Assembly: GCA_937890045.1 (NCBI GenBank)
Contig: CALBXV010000612.1
Coordinates: forward strand, 1-8,726
Source of the DNA: an uncultured archaeon
Lineage (GTDB): Archaea > Thermoproteota > Nitrososphaeria > Nitrososphaerales > CALBXV01
Direction of reading: 5' to 3'
Length of the DNA stretch: 8,726 nt
The translations under genes were made by a program, and so were the position numbers. Shown piece by piece: positions 1-7,015 of the stretch (positions are counted from its first letter, which is position 1; each line of letters begins with the position of its first letter). The notes under the pieces were generated by a model that ran no database searches, was not told the DNA's origin, and saw only the letters and a list, made by a program, of their open reading frames with translations.

Positions 1-82
1 TCTGTAAATATTCTTCTACTAATTCAATTTCATACCATTGAATTAAACAACCTATTGCAAATTTATTTTTTAACTCATACAT
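1..82 (-). CDS. Start of a possible glycosyltransferase (partial, runs off the left edge)
   Basis: Only the first 27 codons lie in the window. The frame opens with ATG at 82-80, overlaps the stop of the upstream sulfotransferase fusion (77-75) by 8 bases, and is open to the edge. The visible peptide has a short charged start, then a hydrophobic strand (FAIGCLIQWYE) followed by an acidic helix (IELVEEYLQ). This beta-strand-then-helix start resembles the opening of GT-A glycosyltransferases of phage and marine genomes, but that rests on general resemblance and is inference. A weak AGGAA lies about 15 bases upstream of the ATG, so translation may depend on coupling to the preceding gene. A second ATG at 78-76 reaches a stop after two codons and was discarded. 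Confidence 0.6.
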   Translation of the reverse strand, partial: MYELKNKFAIGCLIQWYEIELVEEYLQ

Positions 83-1574
83 AACTTAATTTTGAAATTC
101 CTATTCCCATTTCTCCTTGTAATGAATATAACAAATATAACTTTTCATCTTCTTTAAAAACACATGGATCTCTAACCTCATTAACAGGCCCACCATATCT
201 TAAAGTAGAAGATCCTGGCATAGATTTTCTTATCGGTAAATTAACTCCTTCATAATCTTTAGTTGGCATTAGTATTTTTTCAATATGTATTGGTGCCCAA
301 TCTTTCAAATCAATTTCACACACATAAATACTTTCAGGTGCATCACCAATTAAAGTGTAAAATAAATATAACTTATTATTCTTAACTAAAACTGCCGAAT
401 GTCTTACATCCTCTATAAAATTAAATATAGGCGTAAAATCTGAAATTCCATTCTTGCTTTCATAAAAAATACCATCAACATTATCATTTTTTGCATAAGA
501 ATAATACTTGTCTTTATACTTAAAAACTCTAAAATAAAACTTACCCAAACACTCTTCATCAGAAATAAATGAAATACCATCCTTTGAAACAGCTCTAAAA
601 GTATACTGACCATCCATATATTTTGTATGATAATACATAACTATATTTTCACCATCAACGTGAACATCAGGGCTAGCAATATGATCATACCCAGGTGTAT
701 CTGTAACTTTTAATGTTCCTGAATTATAAACTTTATATGGGCCTTCAATATTATCTGAATATGCTAATCTAATATATTTTCCTTGATGGTGAGAAAAATA
801 TAAGTAATATTTTCCCAATGGGTTTTTTAACCACTTCGGAACTTTAATTAATGAAGGCCCATTTATATTATCACCATCATTATTTTTTAACATATCTGGT
901 AATATAACTGGATGTAATTTTTTAACCATAAATTTTTGATTAAATTTATAATCAAACAAATTCATATCTTCTTGATAAAAATTATTTACTTTTTCAATAG
1001 TATCATCATCATAATATTCTGTATAATGCACTTTATCTCTATAATTTCCTTTTTTAACAGGTAATTCTATTTTAGGAATATTAAATTTATCACAAATATA
1101 ATTAAAATCTTCAGAAAGGGTTTCAAATTTTCCAATAAAATCCAATTCAATATTTCCACTAATACAAATATAGGGATGTAACATATCATATTCTTTTAAT
1201 TCGGTCTTAGTCCACTCCTTAAACCCCTCTATGGACGTTTCCTCTACTGTTTTACCTTTACCTCGTTTTTCCCAAAAATATCTTGAAACTGCTATCTCAT
1301 ACGGATTTCTTACAAATGCAAATTTAAAATAATTGTTCCATATCGTATCACCTAAAAACTGTTTTGTTTCTTTAATTGGTGGATGTGGATGATTAGTCCA
1401 AAATTTATCCATATTTAAACCTGTACTATGAGAATCATCATCTATACCATCTCTATATTGACCAGTAATAATATCATCTTCACCACAATGTTTAGCTAAG
1501 GTAACTTGTATGCTCGAACCAGCAGTTTTCCGTGTTTTAAAAAATATAAATTTATGTTTGTGAGATATTATCAA
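75..1574 (-). CDS. Sulfotransferase fused to a GH43-like beta-propeller domain
   Basis: A 499-residue two-domain protein. Residues 1-215 form a sulfotransferase of the PAPS-dependent, carbohydrate-type superfamily. The 5'-phosphosulfate loop is at residues 13-21 (K16, T17, G19, S20, S21). The 3'-phosphate-binding motif is at 89-99 (R89, N90, P91, S97), followed by a typical DFIGKFETL segment at 145-153. Residues 218-499 match the five-bladed beta-propeller fold of GH43-like proteins: NGPSLIKVP (238-246), HHQGKYIRLAYSD (262-274), SPDVHVDG (301-308), RHSAV (391-395) and EVRDPCVF (466-473), with repeated KYYLYF/KLYLFY/KLYLLY strands. The start is TTG at 1574, two bases after the upstream stop. 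The only nearby ATG is out of frame, and the MIISHKHKFIFF opening fits sulfotransferases. An internal Met at 216 has no Shine-Dalgarno site, so I read one fused protein. Predicted role: sulfating a glycan while binding or trimming it. The propeller's catalytic acids are not proven. Confidence 0.87.
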   Translation of the reverse strand: MIISHKHKFIFFKTRKTAGSSIQVTLAKHCGEDDIITGQYRDGIDDDSHSTGLNMDKFWTNHPHPPIKETKQFLGDTIWNNYFKFAFVRNPYEIAVSRYFWEKRGKGKTVEETSIEGFKEWTKTELKEYDMLHPYICISGNIELDFIGKFETLSEDFNYICDKFNIPKIELPVKKGNYRDKVHYTEYYDDDTIEKVNNFYQEDMNLFDYKFNQKFMVKKLHPVILPDMLKNNDGDNINGPSLIKVPKWLKNPLGKYYLYFSHHQGKYIRLAYSDNIEGPYKVYNSGTLKVTDTPGYDHIASPDVHVDGENIVMYYHTKYMDGQYTFRAVSKDGISFISDEECLGKFYFRVFKYKDKYYSYAKNDNVDGIFYESKNGISDFTPIFNFIEDVRHSAVLVKNNKLYLFYTLIGDAPESIYVCEIDLKDWAPIHIEKILMPTKDYEGVNLPIRKSMPGSSTLRYGGPVNEVRDPCVFKEDEKLYLLYSLQGEMGIGISKLSYV

Positions 1575-1576
1575 AT

Positions 1577-2335
1577 TTAATCATTCCCATGAAAATATTT
1601 ATATGTTTTCTCCATCCAATATAATGTTTTATCCGCATTATGATTATCGGGTATAGCATTAAAATGATACATCCAACCAAGTTTAGTAAATAATAAATCA
1701 TTAGTTAAAATTTCTTTTCTCGGTAAATCTTGCATATTAAATTCATATGGAAATAATTTATAATCTATATTTTCTATTTGAACAAAAAAATTAATAACTG
1801 GTTGATCAGTTCCTACCATAAATGTATTTTGTATATTAACTATATTATCTCTATTTTGAATATAAAAATTTTTAATCATATCATATAAAGATTTATGTTC
1901 TTTATTTACAATCAAAAAACCTGAATTAAAATATTCCCAAAATGGGAAACTAAATCCACTAAACAAATATTTTGAATAATTCTCTATACTTCTACATATC
2001 CAATCACAACTTCCTTCTGCTGGAATAGCACAAAATTTATTTTCTGACATTTCAAAAAAGTTTGGACATTCAGGATGTACCATTGTATCCGCATCAACAA
2101 TAGCTATTTGATCATATTCAATATCATTTCCATCAAGTAAATCAAATACATAAGTTTTATACCAATTGGGTTTCATATAATCCGTTTCGTATAAATACTG
2201 GTCTAAAACAAACAAACGACAATCATTTTTATCTGCAAAATGTTTCCAACTTTTTACAGCATAATCATAAGGTTTAGACCGCTCTAAATTCTCAGGGTTT
2301 TTTATATTAGTAATGAATATTACATTTTTACTCAT
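1577..2335 (-). CDS. GT8-like glycosyltransferase (GT-A fold)
   Basis: A 252-residue cytoplasmic protein with the layout of GT-A glycosyltransferases related to the GT8/glycogenin type. It has an N-terminal beta-strand (NVIFITNI, 4-11), a donor-binding core with YDQIAIVDADTMVHP (74-88) whose D81-A-D83 is the metal-binding DxD motif, FNSGFLIVN (136-144), GTDQPVINFF (175-184) and a late histidine segment WMYHFN (221-226) in the place of the C-terminal metal-binding histidine. There is no signal peptide or membrane segment. It would transfer a sugar from a nucleotide donor, plausibly the one made by the upstream genes; the donor and acceptor cannot be read from sequence. The ATG overlaps the preceding stop by four bases (ATGA), and a GGAG lies 13 bases upstream. 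The gene is especially AT-rich: two 60-base rows around 1741-1800 and 1861-1920 have only about 13-15% GC. Confidence 0.85.
   Translation of the reverse strand: MSKNVIFITNIKNPENLERSKPYDYAVKSWKHFADKNDCRLFVLDQYLYETDYMKPNWYKTYVFDLLDGNDIEYDQIAIVDADTMVHPECPNFFEMSENKFCAIPAEGSCDWICRSIENYSKYLFSGFSFPFWEYFNSGFLIVNKEHKSLYDMIKNFYIQNRDNIVNIQNTFMVGTDQPVINFFVQIENIDYKLFPYEFNMQDLPRKEILTNDLLFTKLGWMYHFNAIPDNHNADKTLYWMEKTYKYFHGND
1596..1603 (-). promoter_or_regulatory. Possible T4-type late promoter box (TATAAATA)
   Basis: The minus strand reads TATAAATA here, inside the last codons of the glycosyltransferase gene and 21 bases before the TTG of the sulfotransferase fusion. This octamer is the late-promoter consensus of T4-like phages. 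With T4 spacing, transcription would begin near 1590 and leave a leader of about 16 bases carrying GGGA. By eye I found no other perfect minus-strand copy in the window. In DNA this AT-rich one or two chance copies are expected, so position is the only real support. Confidence 0.2.
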
Positions 2336-2988
2336 ACAAACGGAAACTCCAATCCTGTATATAATTTAAATTGATGAGCGGCTTGTAGAGTAGCTAATTC
2401 TTTACCAGTTTTTGTTGTCACTATACAATCTATAAAATATTTTGACTTAACTGATATATTTTCTACAGGTGTACAATTATAAGTTATACTATTACTTTGA
2501 ATATTATCTATAATATCCCAATTTTCTCTTGTTACTACAATAGGATTATAACCCAATGACTTAGAAGCGTATTGTACCGCCCGCGAATAACCACCATCAC
2601 CTAAAATATATAAATCTATTCCTTCATATCTTGATAAAACAGTTTTAGCAGCAAGATAATCTGTATTATACGCTGTTAATATACCACCATCATTTAACAT
2701 AGTATTAATTGCTCCTATTTCCACTACATTATCAGCACAAAAATCTTGAACACCCATACATTCAAATACTTGTGTTTTATAAGGCATTGTAATAGCAAAA
2801 CCTTTTATATCCAATGTTTTTACTGATTTTACTGCATCTTCTATGTTGCTTACTGAAAACGATTTATAAATTTTATTTAAACCATAATAGTAAAATGCAC
2901 TATTCATCATTTGACACCCAGTATTACCTGCTGTTTCAGCAAATGAACAATAAATTTCTGTATCTTTATTGATATAACGCGTATTCAC
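2332..2988 (-). CDS. Shikimate-dehydrogenase-family oxidoreductase, diverged substrate site
   Basis: A 218-residue protein, shorter than the usual 270 or so of AroE, but with the fold's landmarks in order. N-terminal substrate domain: MMNSAF (27-32), GFAITMPYK (63-71) with the catalytic lysine at K71, IGAINT (91-96) with N95, and AYNTDYLA (106-113) with the catalytic aspartate at D110. Rossmann domain: LGDGGYSRAV (129-138), then VTRENW (152-157) where NADP-type enzymes carry NRT. YNCTP (170-174) and LQAAHQF (201-207, Q202) complete it. The serines of the AroE SxSPxMHN motif, which hold the carboxylate of shikimate, are replaced: the region reads AGNTGCQMMN (20-29). Loss of those serines argues for a substrate other than shikimate, perhaps a keto-sugar or cyclitol from the transketolase (inference). 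The start is GTG at 2988, supported by AAAAAGG six bases upstream. It overlaps the transketolase subunit gene by 23 bases. Confidence 0.8.
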   Translation of the reverse strand: MNTRYINKDTEIYCSFAETAGNTGCQMMNSAFYYYGLNKIYKSFSVSNIEDAVKSVKTLDIKGFAITMPYKTQVFECMGVQDFCADNVVEIGAINTMLNDGGILTAYNTDYLAAKTVLSRYEGIDLYILGDGGYSRAVQYASKSLGYNPIVVTRENWDIIDNIQSNSITYNCTPVENISVKSKYFIDCIVTTKTGKELATLQAAHQFKLYTGLEFPFV

Positions 2989-3916
2989 TTAAAACCTTTT
3001 TCGCTATTTGTTCAGCACTTAAACCATATTTCTCATATAATTCATCAGGCGGGCCTGACTCTGGAAATACATCATTCAATCCAATCCTTGTAACCTTTCT
3101 TGGCCACTCGTCTGTTAAAACTTCAGAAACTGCAGAACCTAATCCACCAACTACCGTATGGTCTTCAACTGTAAATAACATATCACTCCATTCTGCACAT
3201 TCCACAATTATATCTCTATCTATTGGTTTTAAGGTTGGTATATTTACAACTCTAACATTTCTGCATAAACTATAAGATGTATTTTTCTCTATGAGATTGG
3301 ACGCCTCAATAACATCACCTAAAATACATCCAGTAGAAAATATTGTTATAGAAGCTTCTTTTTCAGTACCCTTAACTATCTGTCCTTTACCGAATTCAAA
3401 AGGCATCTCTATGTCTTCAACTGGTTGTCTACCCAATCTTAAATAATGTGGTGAATCCAATTCTGTTTCACATAAATACTCAATGACTTTAATCGCTTCA
3501 GAATAAGATGCTGGATTTAGTATTTTCATATTTGGTAAAGCTCTCATAATACTAACATCTTCTAATCCCATTTGAGTAACACCATCTTTACCAATAGCCA
3601 TACCAACGTGACTACCAACTATAACAACGGGTCGATTTGAATACGCTAAACTACATCTTATAATATCATATCGCCCAGTAATAAATGAACCAAAGGACGC
3701 CAAAAAAACCTTATATCCATATTCAGATAAACCTGACGCTATTCCTATCATATTTGCTTCAGCTATACCTATCTGAAAAAATCTATCTGGATGTGATTCT
3801 TTAAAACTGGCTATCTTAGTAGCTTTACCCAAATCTGCGTCTAATGCAATAATATTATCATACTTATCACCCATTATTGGTAACTGATATCCAAAGGCGT
3901 CTCTGGTAGCTTTCAT
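2966..3916 (-). CDS. Transketolase, C-terminal subunit
   Basis: A 316-residue pyrimidine-binding plus C-terminal half of a transketolase, the partner of the subunit encoded immediately upstream. Visible parts: NIIALDADLG (21-30), FFQIGIAEANMIGIASGL (46-63) with E53, the glutamate that activates the thiamine diphosphate aminopyrimidine ring, the FASFGSF-like loop FLASFGSF (71-78), GSHVGMAIGKDG (101-112), LEDVSIMRALPNM (118-130) and the C-terminal domain ending in VEDHTVVGGLG and a final helix. Split transketolases of this type occur in archaea and in polysaccharide or secondary-metabolite clusters. At the usual THQ motif the sequence is TQM (114-116), so the histidine that normally helps in the donor site is Gln. 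It follows the N-terminal subunit stop by one base and has a strong AGGAG six bases before its ATG, consistent with equal production of the two halves. Confidence 0.92.
   Translation of the reverse strand: MKATRDAFGYQLPIMGDKYDNIIALDADLGKATKIASFKESHPDRFFQIGIAEANMIGIASGLSEYGYKVFLASFGSFITGRYDIIRCSLAYSNRPVVIVGSHVGMAIGKDGVTQMGLEDVSIMRALPNMKILNPASYSEAIKVIEYLCETELDSPHYLRLGRQPVEDIEMPFEFGKGQIVKGTEKEASITIFSTGCILGDVIEASNLIEKNTSYSLCRNVRVVNIPTLKPIDRDIIVECAEWSDMLFTVEDHTVVGGLGSAVSEVLTDEWPRKVTRIGLNDVFPESGPPDELYEKYGLSAEQIAKKVLSEYALYQ
2995..3001 (-). promoter_or_regulatory. Shine-Dalgarno site supporting a GTG start
   Basis: AAAAAGG six bases before GTG 2988, inside the end of the transketolase C-subunit gene. 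It justifies starting the shikimate-dehydrogenase-family gene at GTG; the next in-frame ATG (residue 27) would delete half of the substrate domain. Confidence 0.5.
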
Positions 3917-3917
3917 A

Positions 3918-4694
3918 TTAAACTCCTAATTCCTTCATAGCAATCTCATACTCTTCATCAGTAGGAACTTTGCAATGCCAACTCGGGTCTTCCATAAAAG
4001 AAACTCCTTTACCTTTAACAGTATCTAAAATAATACATTGTGGCATATGATGTTTAACATTACCTATCTCTCTCATTTCATATCTAATAGTATCCATATC
4101 ATGACCATCTACAACTGTACAACTCCATCCAAATGAAGATATTCTCTCTTGTAAATTATCATACATAATACTAACATCTTTTGAATATCCATCATTCTGT
4201 CCCCCATTACAATCAATAATACAAACTAAATTTGATAATCGTGTTTTAGGATAATATATCAAAGATTCCCAAACTTGTCCTTCTTGTAACTCCCCATCAC
4301 CCAATACACAAAATACAGTTCCGTCTTCACCCCTCAAATTTTTACCAAGTGAATGCCCAATAGCAATACTTAACCCTTGACCCAAAGAACCTGTGGTAGC
4401 ATCCAAATGTTTTAATGCGTCTTTAACTGGATGACCTTGTAATGGTGAATCTATTTCTCTAAACAAATCTAATTCTTCATCCGTTATTTTACCTAACTCA
4501 TGTAATACTGCATATATTATAGGAACGGCGTGCCCTTTAGATAAAATCAATTTGTCTTTACCACCAATATCATAATCTTCATACAACACACAAGTTAATT
4601 CTGCCATAGAAAACGCACCACCAATATGACCTGATTGTTTATTACGAACCATATCTATAACCTTTTTTCTTAATACATTTGGGTCAATTTTCAT
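3918..4694 (-). CDS. Transketolase, N-terminal (thiamine diphosphate-binding) subunit
   Basis: A 258-residue diphosphate-binding half of a split transketolase, which transfers two-carbon ketol units between sugar phosphates. Conserved histidines of the family are all present: H23 in SGHIGGAFSMAE, H55 in LSKGHA, H88 in GHP and H240 in WHCK. The thiamine motif is LGDGELQEGQVWE (131-143) leading to IIDCNGGQNDG (159-169), where N163 completes the metal site. ATTGSLGQGLSIAIG (99-113) is the usual core. Its start overlaps the end of the SIS gene by 11 bases, with AAAGGA about 11 bases upstream. Placed between a phosphoheptose-isomerase-like gene and its own C-terminal half, it probably makes a ketose phosphate, such as sedoheptulose 7-phosphate, for the sugar pathway rather than serving central metabolism (inference). 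Base composition (about 33-35% GC in sampled rows) is higher than in the glycosyltransferase genes. Confidence 0.93.
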   Translation of the reverse strand: MKIDPNVLRKKVIDMVRNKQSGHIGGAFSMAELTCVLYEDYDIGGKDKLILSKGHAVPIIYAVLHELGKITDEELDLFREIDSPLQGHPVKDALKHLDATTGSLGQGLSIAIGHSLGKNLRGEDGTVFCVLGDGELQEGQVWESLIYYPKTRLSNLVCIIDCNGGQNDGYSKDVSIMYDNLQERISSFGWSCTVVDGHDMDTIRYEMREIGNVKHHMPQCIILDTVKGKGVSFMEDPSWHCKVPTDEEYEIAMKELGV

Positions 4695-5331
4695 TTTGAA
4701 CTTTTTCCTTTAACAACCCTACAGCCATATGAGTAACTTTTGAAATACAATCTTCATAATGAAAGTTATTATTATTACCACCAGTTTGACCTGGAAATTT
4801 TGAAGTTCCTGTTAATCTCAAAACCAAATCAGCATAATCATCACATTTAGTATTTTCACTTCGTGTCATTAATATATTTTTCATTCCAATAGATTTTCCA
4901 TATTTCAGTGCTTCTACTACATTACCAGAATTACCAGAACCAGACATTCCAAATAAAATATCATTCTCTTCTGCTTGATATTCTAATTGTGCTTTAAAAA
5001 TCTTATCATATCCTAAATCATTAGTAATCCCTGTAATCACTGCTTGATCACTACACAAACTTACAGCTTTAAAGTGATTTCTATTTTTACCTTTAGAACT
5101 TTTATCTTCTGATACAAATGGGTGCATATTTAAATCCACTACTAAATTCTGAACTGACGCAACATTACCACCATTACCACACGCATATATAGTTCTTTCA
5201 TTTTCATATGCGTCAAATATCATTTTAACAAAATTAACAATATAATAAGTTGATAATCCTCTAAGAACTGTATTAGATTCAATCTTATATAAATCAATTA
5301 ATTTAGGTAAAGTATATTCAAACTTTTCCAT
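4684..5331 (-). CDS. SIS-domain phosphosugar isomerase, GmhA-like
   Basis: A 215-residue single SIS-domain protein, close to the 190-200 of GmhA, which converts sedoheptulose 7-phosphate to a heptose 7-phosphate in the cytoplasm. The phosphate loops are CGNGGN (51-56) and MSGSGNSGNV (129-138), and ITNDLGYDKIF (102-112) matches the GNDFGF..IF block. Compared with GmhA, the metal and catalytic His and Glu of the first helix are changed to N62 and D66, while the last histidine is kept (H201) and E193 stands for a metal-binding Gln. An asparagine-rich loop (GGNNNNF, 184-190) precedes it. I start at ATG 5331, with AGGTGG ten bases upstream. An in-frame ATG at 5358 would add nine residues but has no visible Shine-Dalgarno site. 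The start lies inside the preceding gene (14-base overlap). Followed by the transketolase genes, it suits a heptose-type pathway. Other ketose phosphates remain possible. Confidence 0.87.
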   Translation of the reverse strand: MEKFEYTLPKLIDLYKIESNTVLRGLSTYYIVNFVKMIFDAYENERTIYACGNGGNVASVQNLVVDLNMHPFVSEDKSSKGKNRNHFKAVSLCSDQAVITGITNDLGYDKIFKAQLEYQAEENDILFGMSGSGNSGNVVEALKYGKSIGMKNILMTRSENTKCDDYADLVLRLTGTSKFPGQTGGNNNNFHYEDCISKVTHMAVGLLKEKVQNEN

Positions 5332-7015
5332 AATCTTCGGGCCACCTATAATTCTCATTCAGTTTTTTAGTTAACATTAATTTTCCATATAAAAATAGAA
5401 ATTCTCCATATCTACCTTTATGAAAATGTTTATACAAAGTACAAATATTCAGATATTGTAATACTCCTAATAATTCAATAATTTTCCAATTAAAACCATT
5501 ACTAATACAAAATTGTTTAAATATATCTTTAAAATAAAGTAAATTACTTTTAACATTGAAATGAATAGTAGCTTCTATAGTAGTATATTTACAATCATAA
5601 TATTCATTCAATATATTTTTACCATTAATCATTAATGCGTGATATAATTTAGCCAAATCATAATTTGCATCACCAACTTTTTTACTTTTACCAAAAGTGT
5701 CTCTCCAATCTATTAATATAAATTTATCTTCTTTTTCCCAAGTGTAAATAATATTTTCTGGTTGTAAATCTCCGTGAAATAAAGTTGGAATAGCATTATC
5801 ATAAAAACTTTGCCAATCTATTTTATCTAACAAAGTATATATAGGTTCTACTTCTACTCCATTTATTTTTTTTATTAAATCAAGTTTACTACCTTCTAAT
5901 TCAACTAATCTATGCCTTGTTTTATCTTCATACATAAATTTACAATTTTTTTCAAATTCTATAGGATCATATAATATGTTTGGATTAAACAAATTTTCAC
6001 TAAAATAATTAAAAAATTTACTCAAAATTTCCTCATCATATACATCCGATAATAATTGTCCCTGTATATAATCATAAGAATACATATTATCATTTAATTT
6101 AGTAACTTTAGGACAAGTATTATTTAAATATTTTACTCTCTCCACTCTAATTTTAGCCCTATTAGAATCATTAAAATATTTTATTACTTTATTATTATCA
6201 ATAAACAACGCTTCATCACTTTTATTTGCTACAATCTCATTAGGAAAATATTTCTTAGTTTCAGCATAAGATTTATTATTACCTGTATCGTACCAAGTAA
6301 AATCTATTAACTTAATATGTTCTAATCCATCAAACCCATGAATAACCTGATATTCATCTTTTACAATTTGTCTATTTTCTAAACTATTCCAAAACTCTTT
6401 ATAATCACAAATTCCAGCCATTCCGATATATGCTCTATTACCAGTGCCATAATACAACGTATCTAAATATTTACTTCCACGTACTAAACAATAATTTAAT
6501 GAATCATCAATATCAATATTAGAAACACCTAACCAGTTTTCACCTAAGAAGTTAAACTGAGTATCTTCTTTAACAATAGTATCAACTGATGTAAAAATAA
6601 ATGGACATTGTAATTCATCTTTACAACTTAACAAACTATAACCAGGGCCTGAACCAGGTTCGTTATAATTATCAATAGTAATATAAGTTATTTTTCTATT
6701 TGAATGTACTTCATCCATATAAGACTTAATTTGTTCTGATTTATAACCAACGGCTATAACAATTTCAACAGACTTATCTAATTTGTCAATAATATGAGAA
6801 ATAGTAGCTTTATTTTCTAAAGGTAAAAGTGCTTTATGTAATCCATCAACATCATTATTTCTTGTACCTTCACCTGCAGCTAAAATACAAAATTTAAAAT
6901 TATAATTTAACTCTGTATCACACTCGTAACAATAATATAAATCAACATAATTAGCTCCATAATCAGAATATGCTTTAACAGTTGATTGACAATTTGGACA
7001 AAAAGTAATTTTCAT
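5318..7015 (-). CDS. Zinc ribbon, sugar nucleotidyltransferase and APH-fold kinase fusion
   Basis: A 565-residue protein with three parts. Residues 1-35 hold a CPNC...CYEC zinc ribbon (C6, C9, C29, C32). Residues 40-260 are a nucleotidyltransferase of the GlmU/RmlA/MurU class: LAAGEGTR (45-52), K61 in HKALLPLE, VIAVGYKSEQI, a PGSGPG loop and FTSVDTIV, whose Asp is the expected metal ligand. Residues 265-565 are an aminoglycoside-phosphotransferase/choline-kinase-fold kinase: HGDLQPEN (414-421; catalytic D416, N421) and LIDWRD with metal-binding D436. Fusing the two halves suggests one enzyme that phosphorylates a sugar and transfers a nucleotide to it, like the separate AmgK and MurU. A LicA/LicC-like choline pathway is the main alternative. 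ATG 7015 overlaps the upstream stop by one base (TGATG) and has AGGGGA four bases before it; the TTG codon just upstream is not needed. The kinase half is very AT-rich (about 20-23% GC in sampled rows). Confidence 0.9.
   Translation of the reverse strand: MKITFCPNCQSTVKAYSDYGANYVDLYYCYECDTELNYNFKFCILAAGEGTRNNDVDGLHKALLPLENKATISHIIDKLDKSVEIVIAVGYKSEQIKSYMDEVHSNRKITYITIDNYNEPGSGPGYSLLSCKDELQCPFIFTSVDTIVKEDTQFNFLGENWLGVSNIDIDDSLNYCLVRGSKYLDTLYYGTGNRAYIGMAGICDYKEFWNSLENRQIVKDEYQVIHGFDGLEHIKLIDFTWYDTGNNKSYAETKKYFPNEIVANKSDEALFIDNNKVIKYFNDSNRAKIRVERVKYLNNTCPKVTKLNDNMYSYDYIQGQLLSDVYDEEILSKFFNYFSENLFNPNILYDPIEFEKNCKFMYEDKTRHRLVELEGSKLDLIKKINGVEVEPIYTLLDKIDWQSFYDNAIPTLFHGDLQPENIIYTWEKEDKFILIDWRDTFGKSKKVGDANYDLAKLYHALMINGKNILNEYYDCKYTTIEATIHFNVKSNLLYFKDIFKQFCISNGFNWKIIELLGVLQYLNICTLYKHFHKGRYGEFLFLYGKLMLTKKLNENYRWPEDYGKV
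5342..5347 (-). promoter_or_regulatory. Shine-Dalgarno site that sets the SIS gene start
   Basis: AGGTGG on the minus strand, ten bases before ATG 5331. It lies downstream of the alternative ATG at 5358, so it can only serve the shorter protein. Confidence 0.5.

Noticed and set aside
413..613. A 66-codon open frame on the minus strand in a second reading frame
   Set aside because: It lies entirely inside the beta-propeller coding region, has low-complexity hydrophobic content and no Shine-Dalgarno site.
2332..4694. Shikimate or aminoshikimate (AHBA-type) aromatic pathway, suggested by an AroE relative next to transketolase
   Set aside because: No DAHP synthase, dehydroquinate synthase or dehydratase, or AHBA synthase is present, and the carboxylate-binding serines of AroE are lost.
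4762..4779. Short AAT-repeat encoding a run of four Asn in the SIS protein
   Set aside because: Only four codons long and expected in such AT-rich coding DNA; not a true repeat array.
5318..5358. SIS gene beginning at ATG 5358
   Set aside because: No Shine-Dalgarno site precedes it, while AGGTGG precedes ATG 5331 and the added nine residues do not look like a GmhA N-terminus.
5318..7015. Phosphocholine (LicC plus LicA) activation by the fusion protein
   Set aside because: Not excluded, but the surrounding isomerase, transketolase, HAD and cupin genes point to a sugar, and there is no LicD-like transferase in the window.
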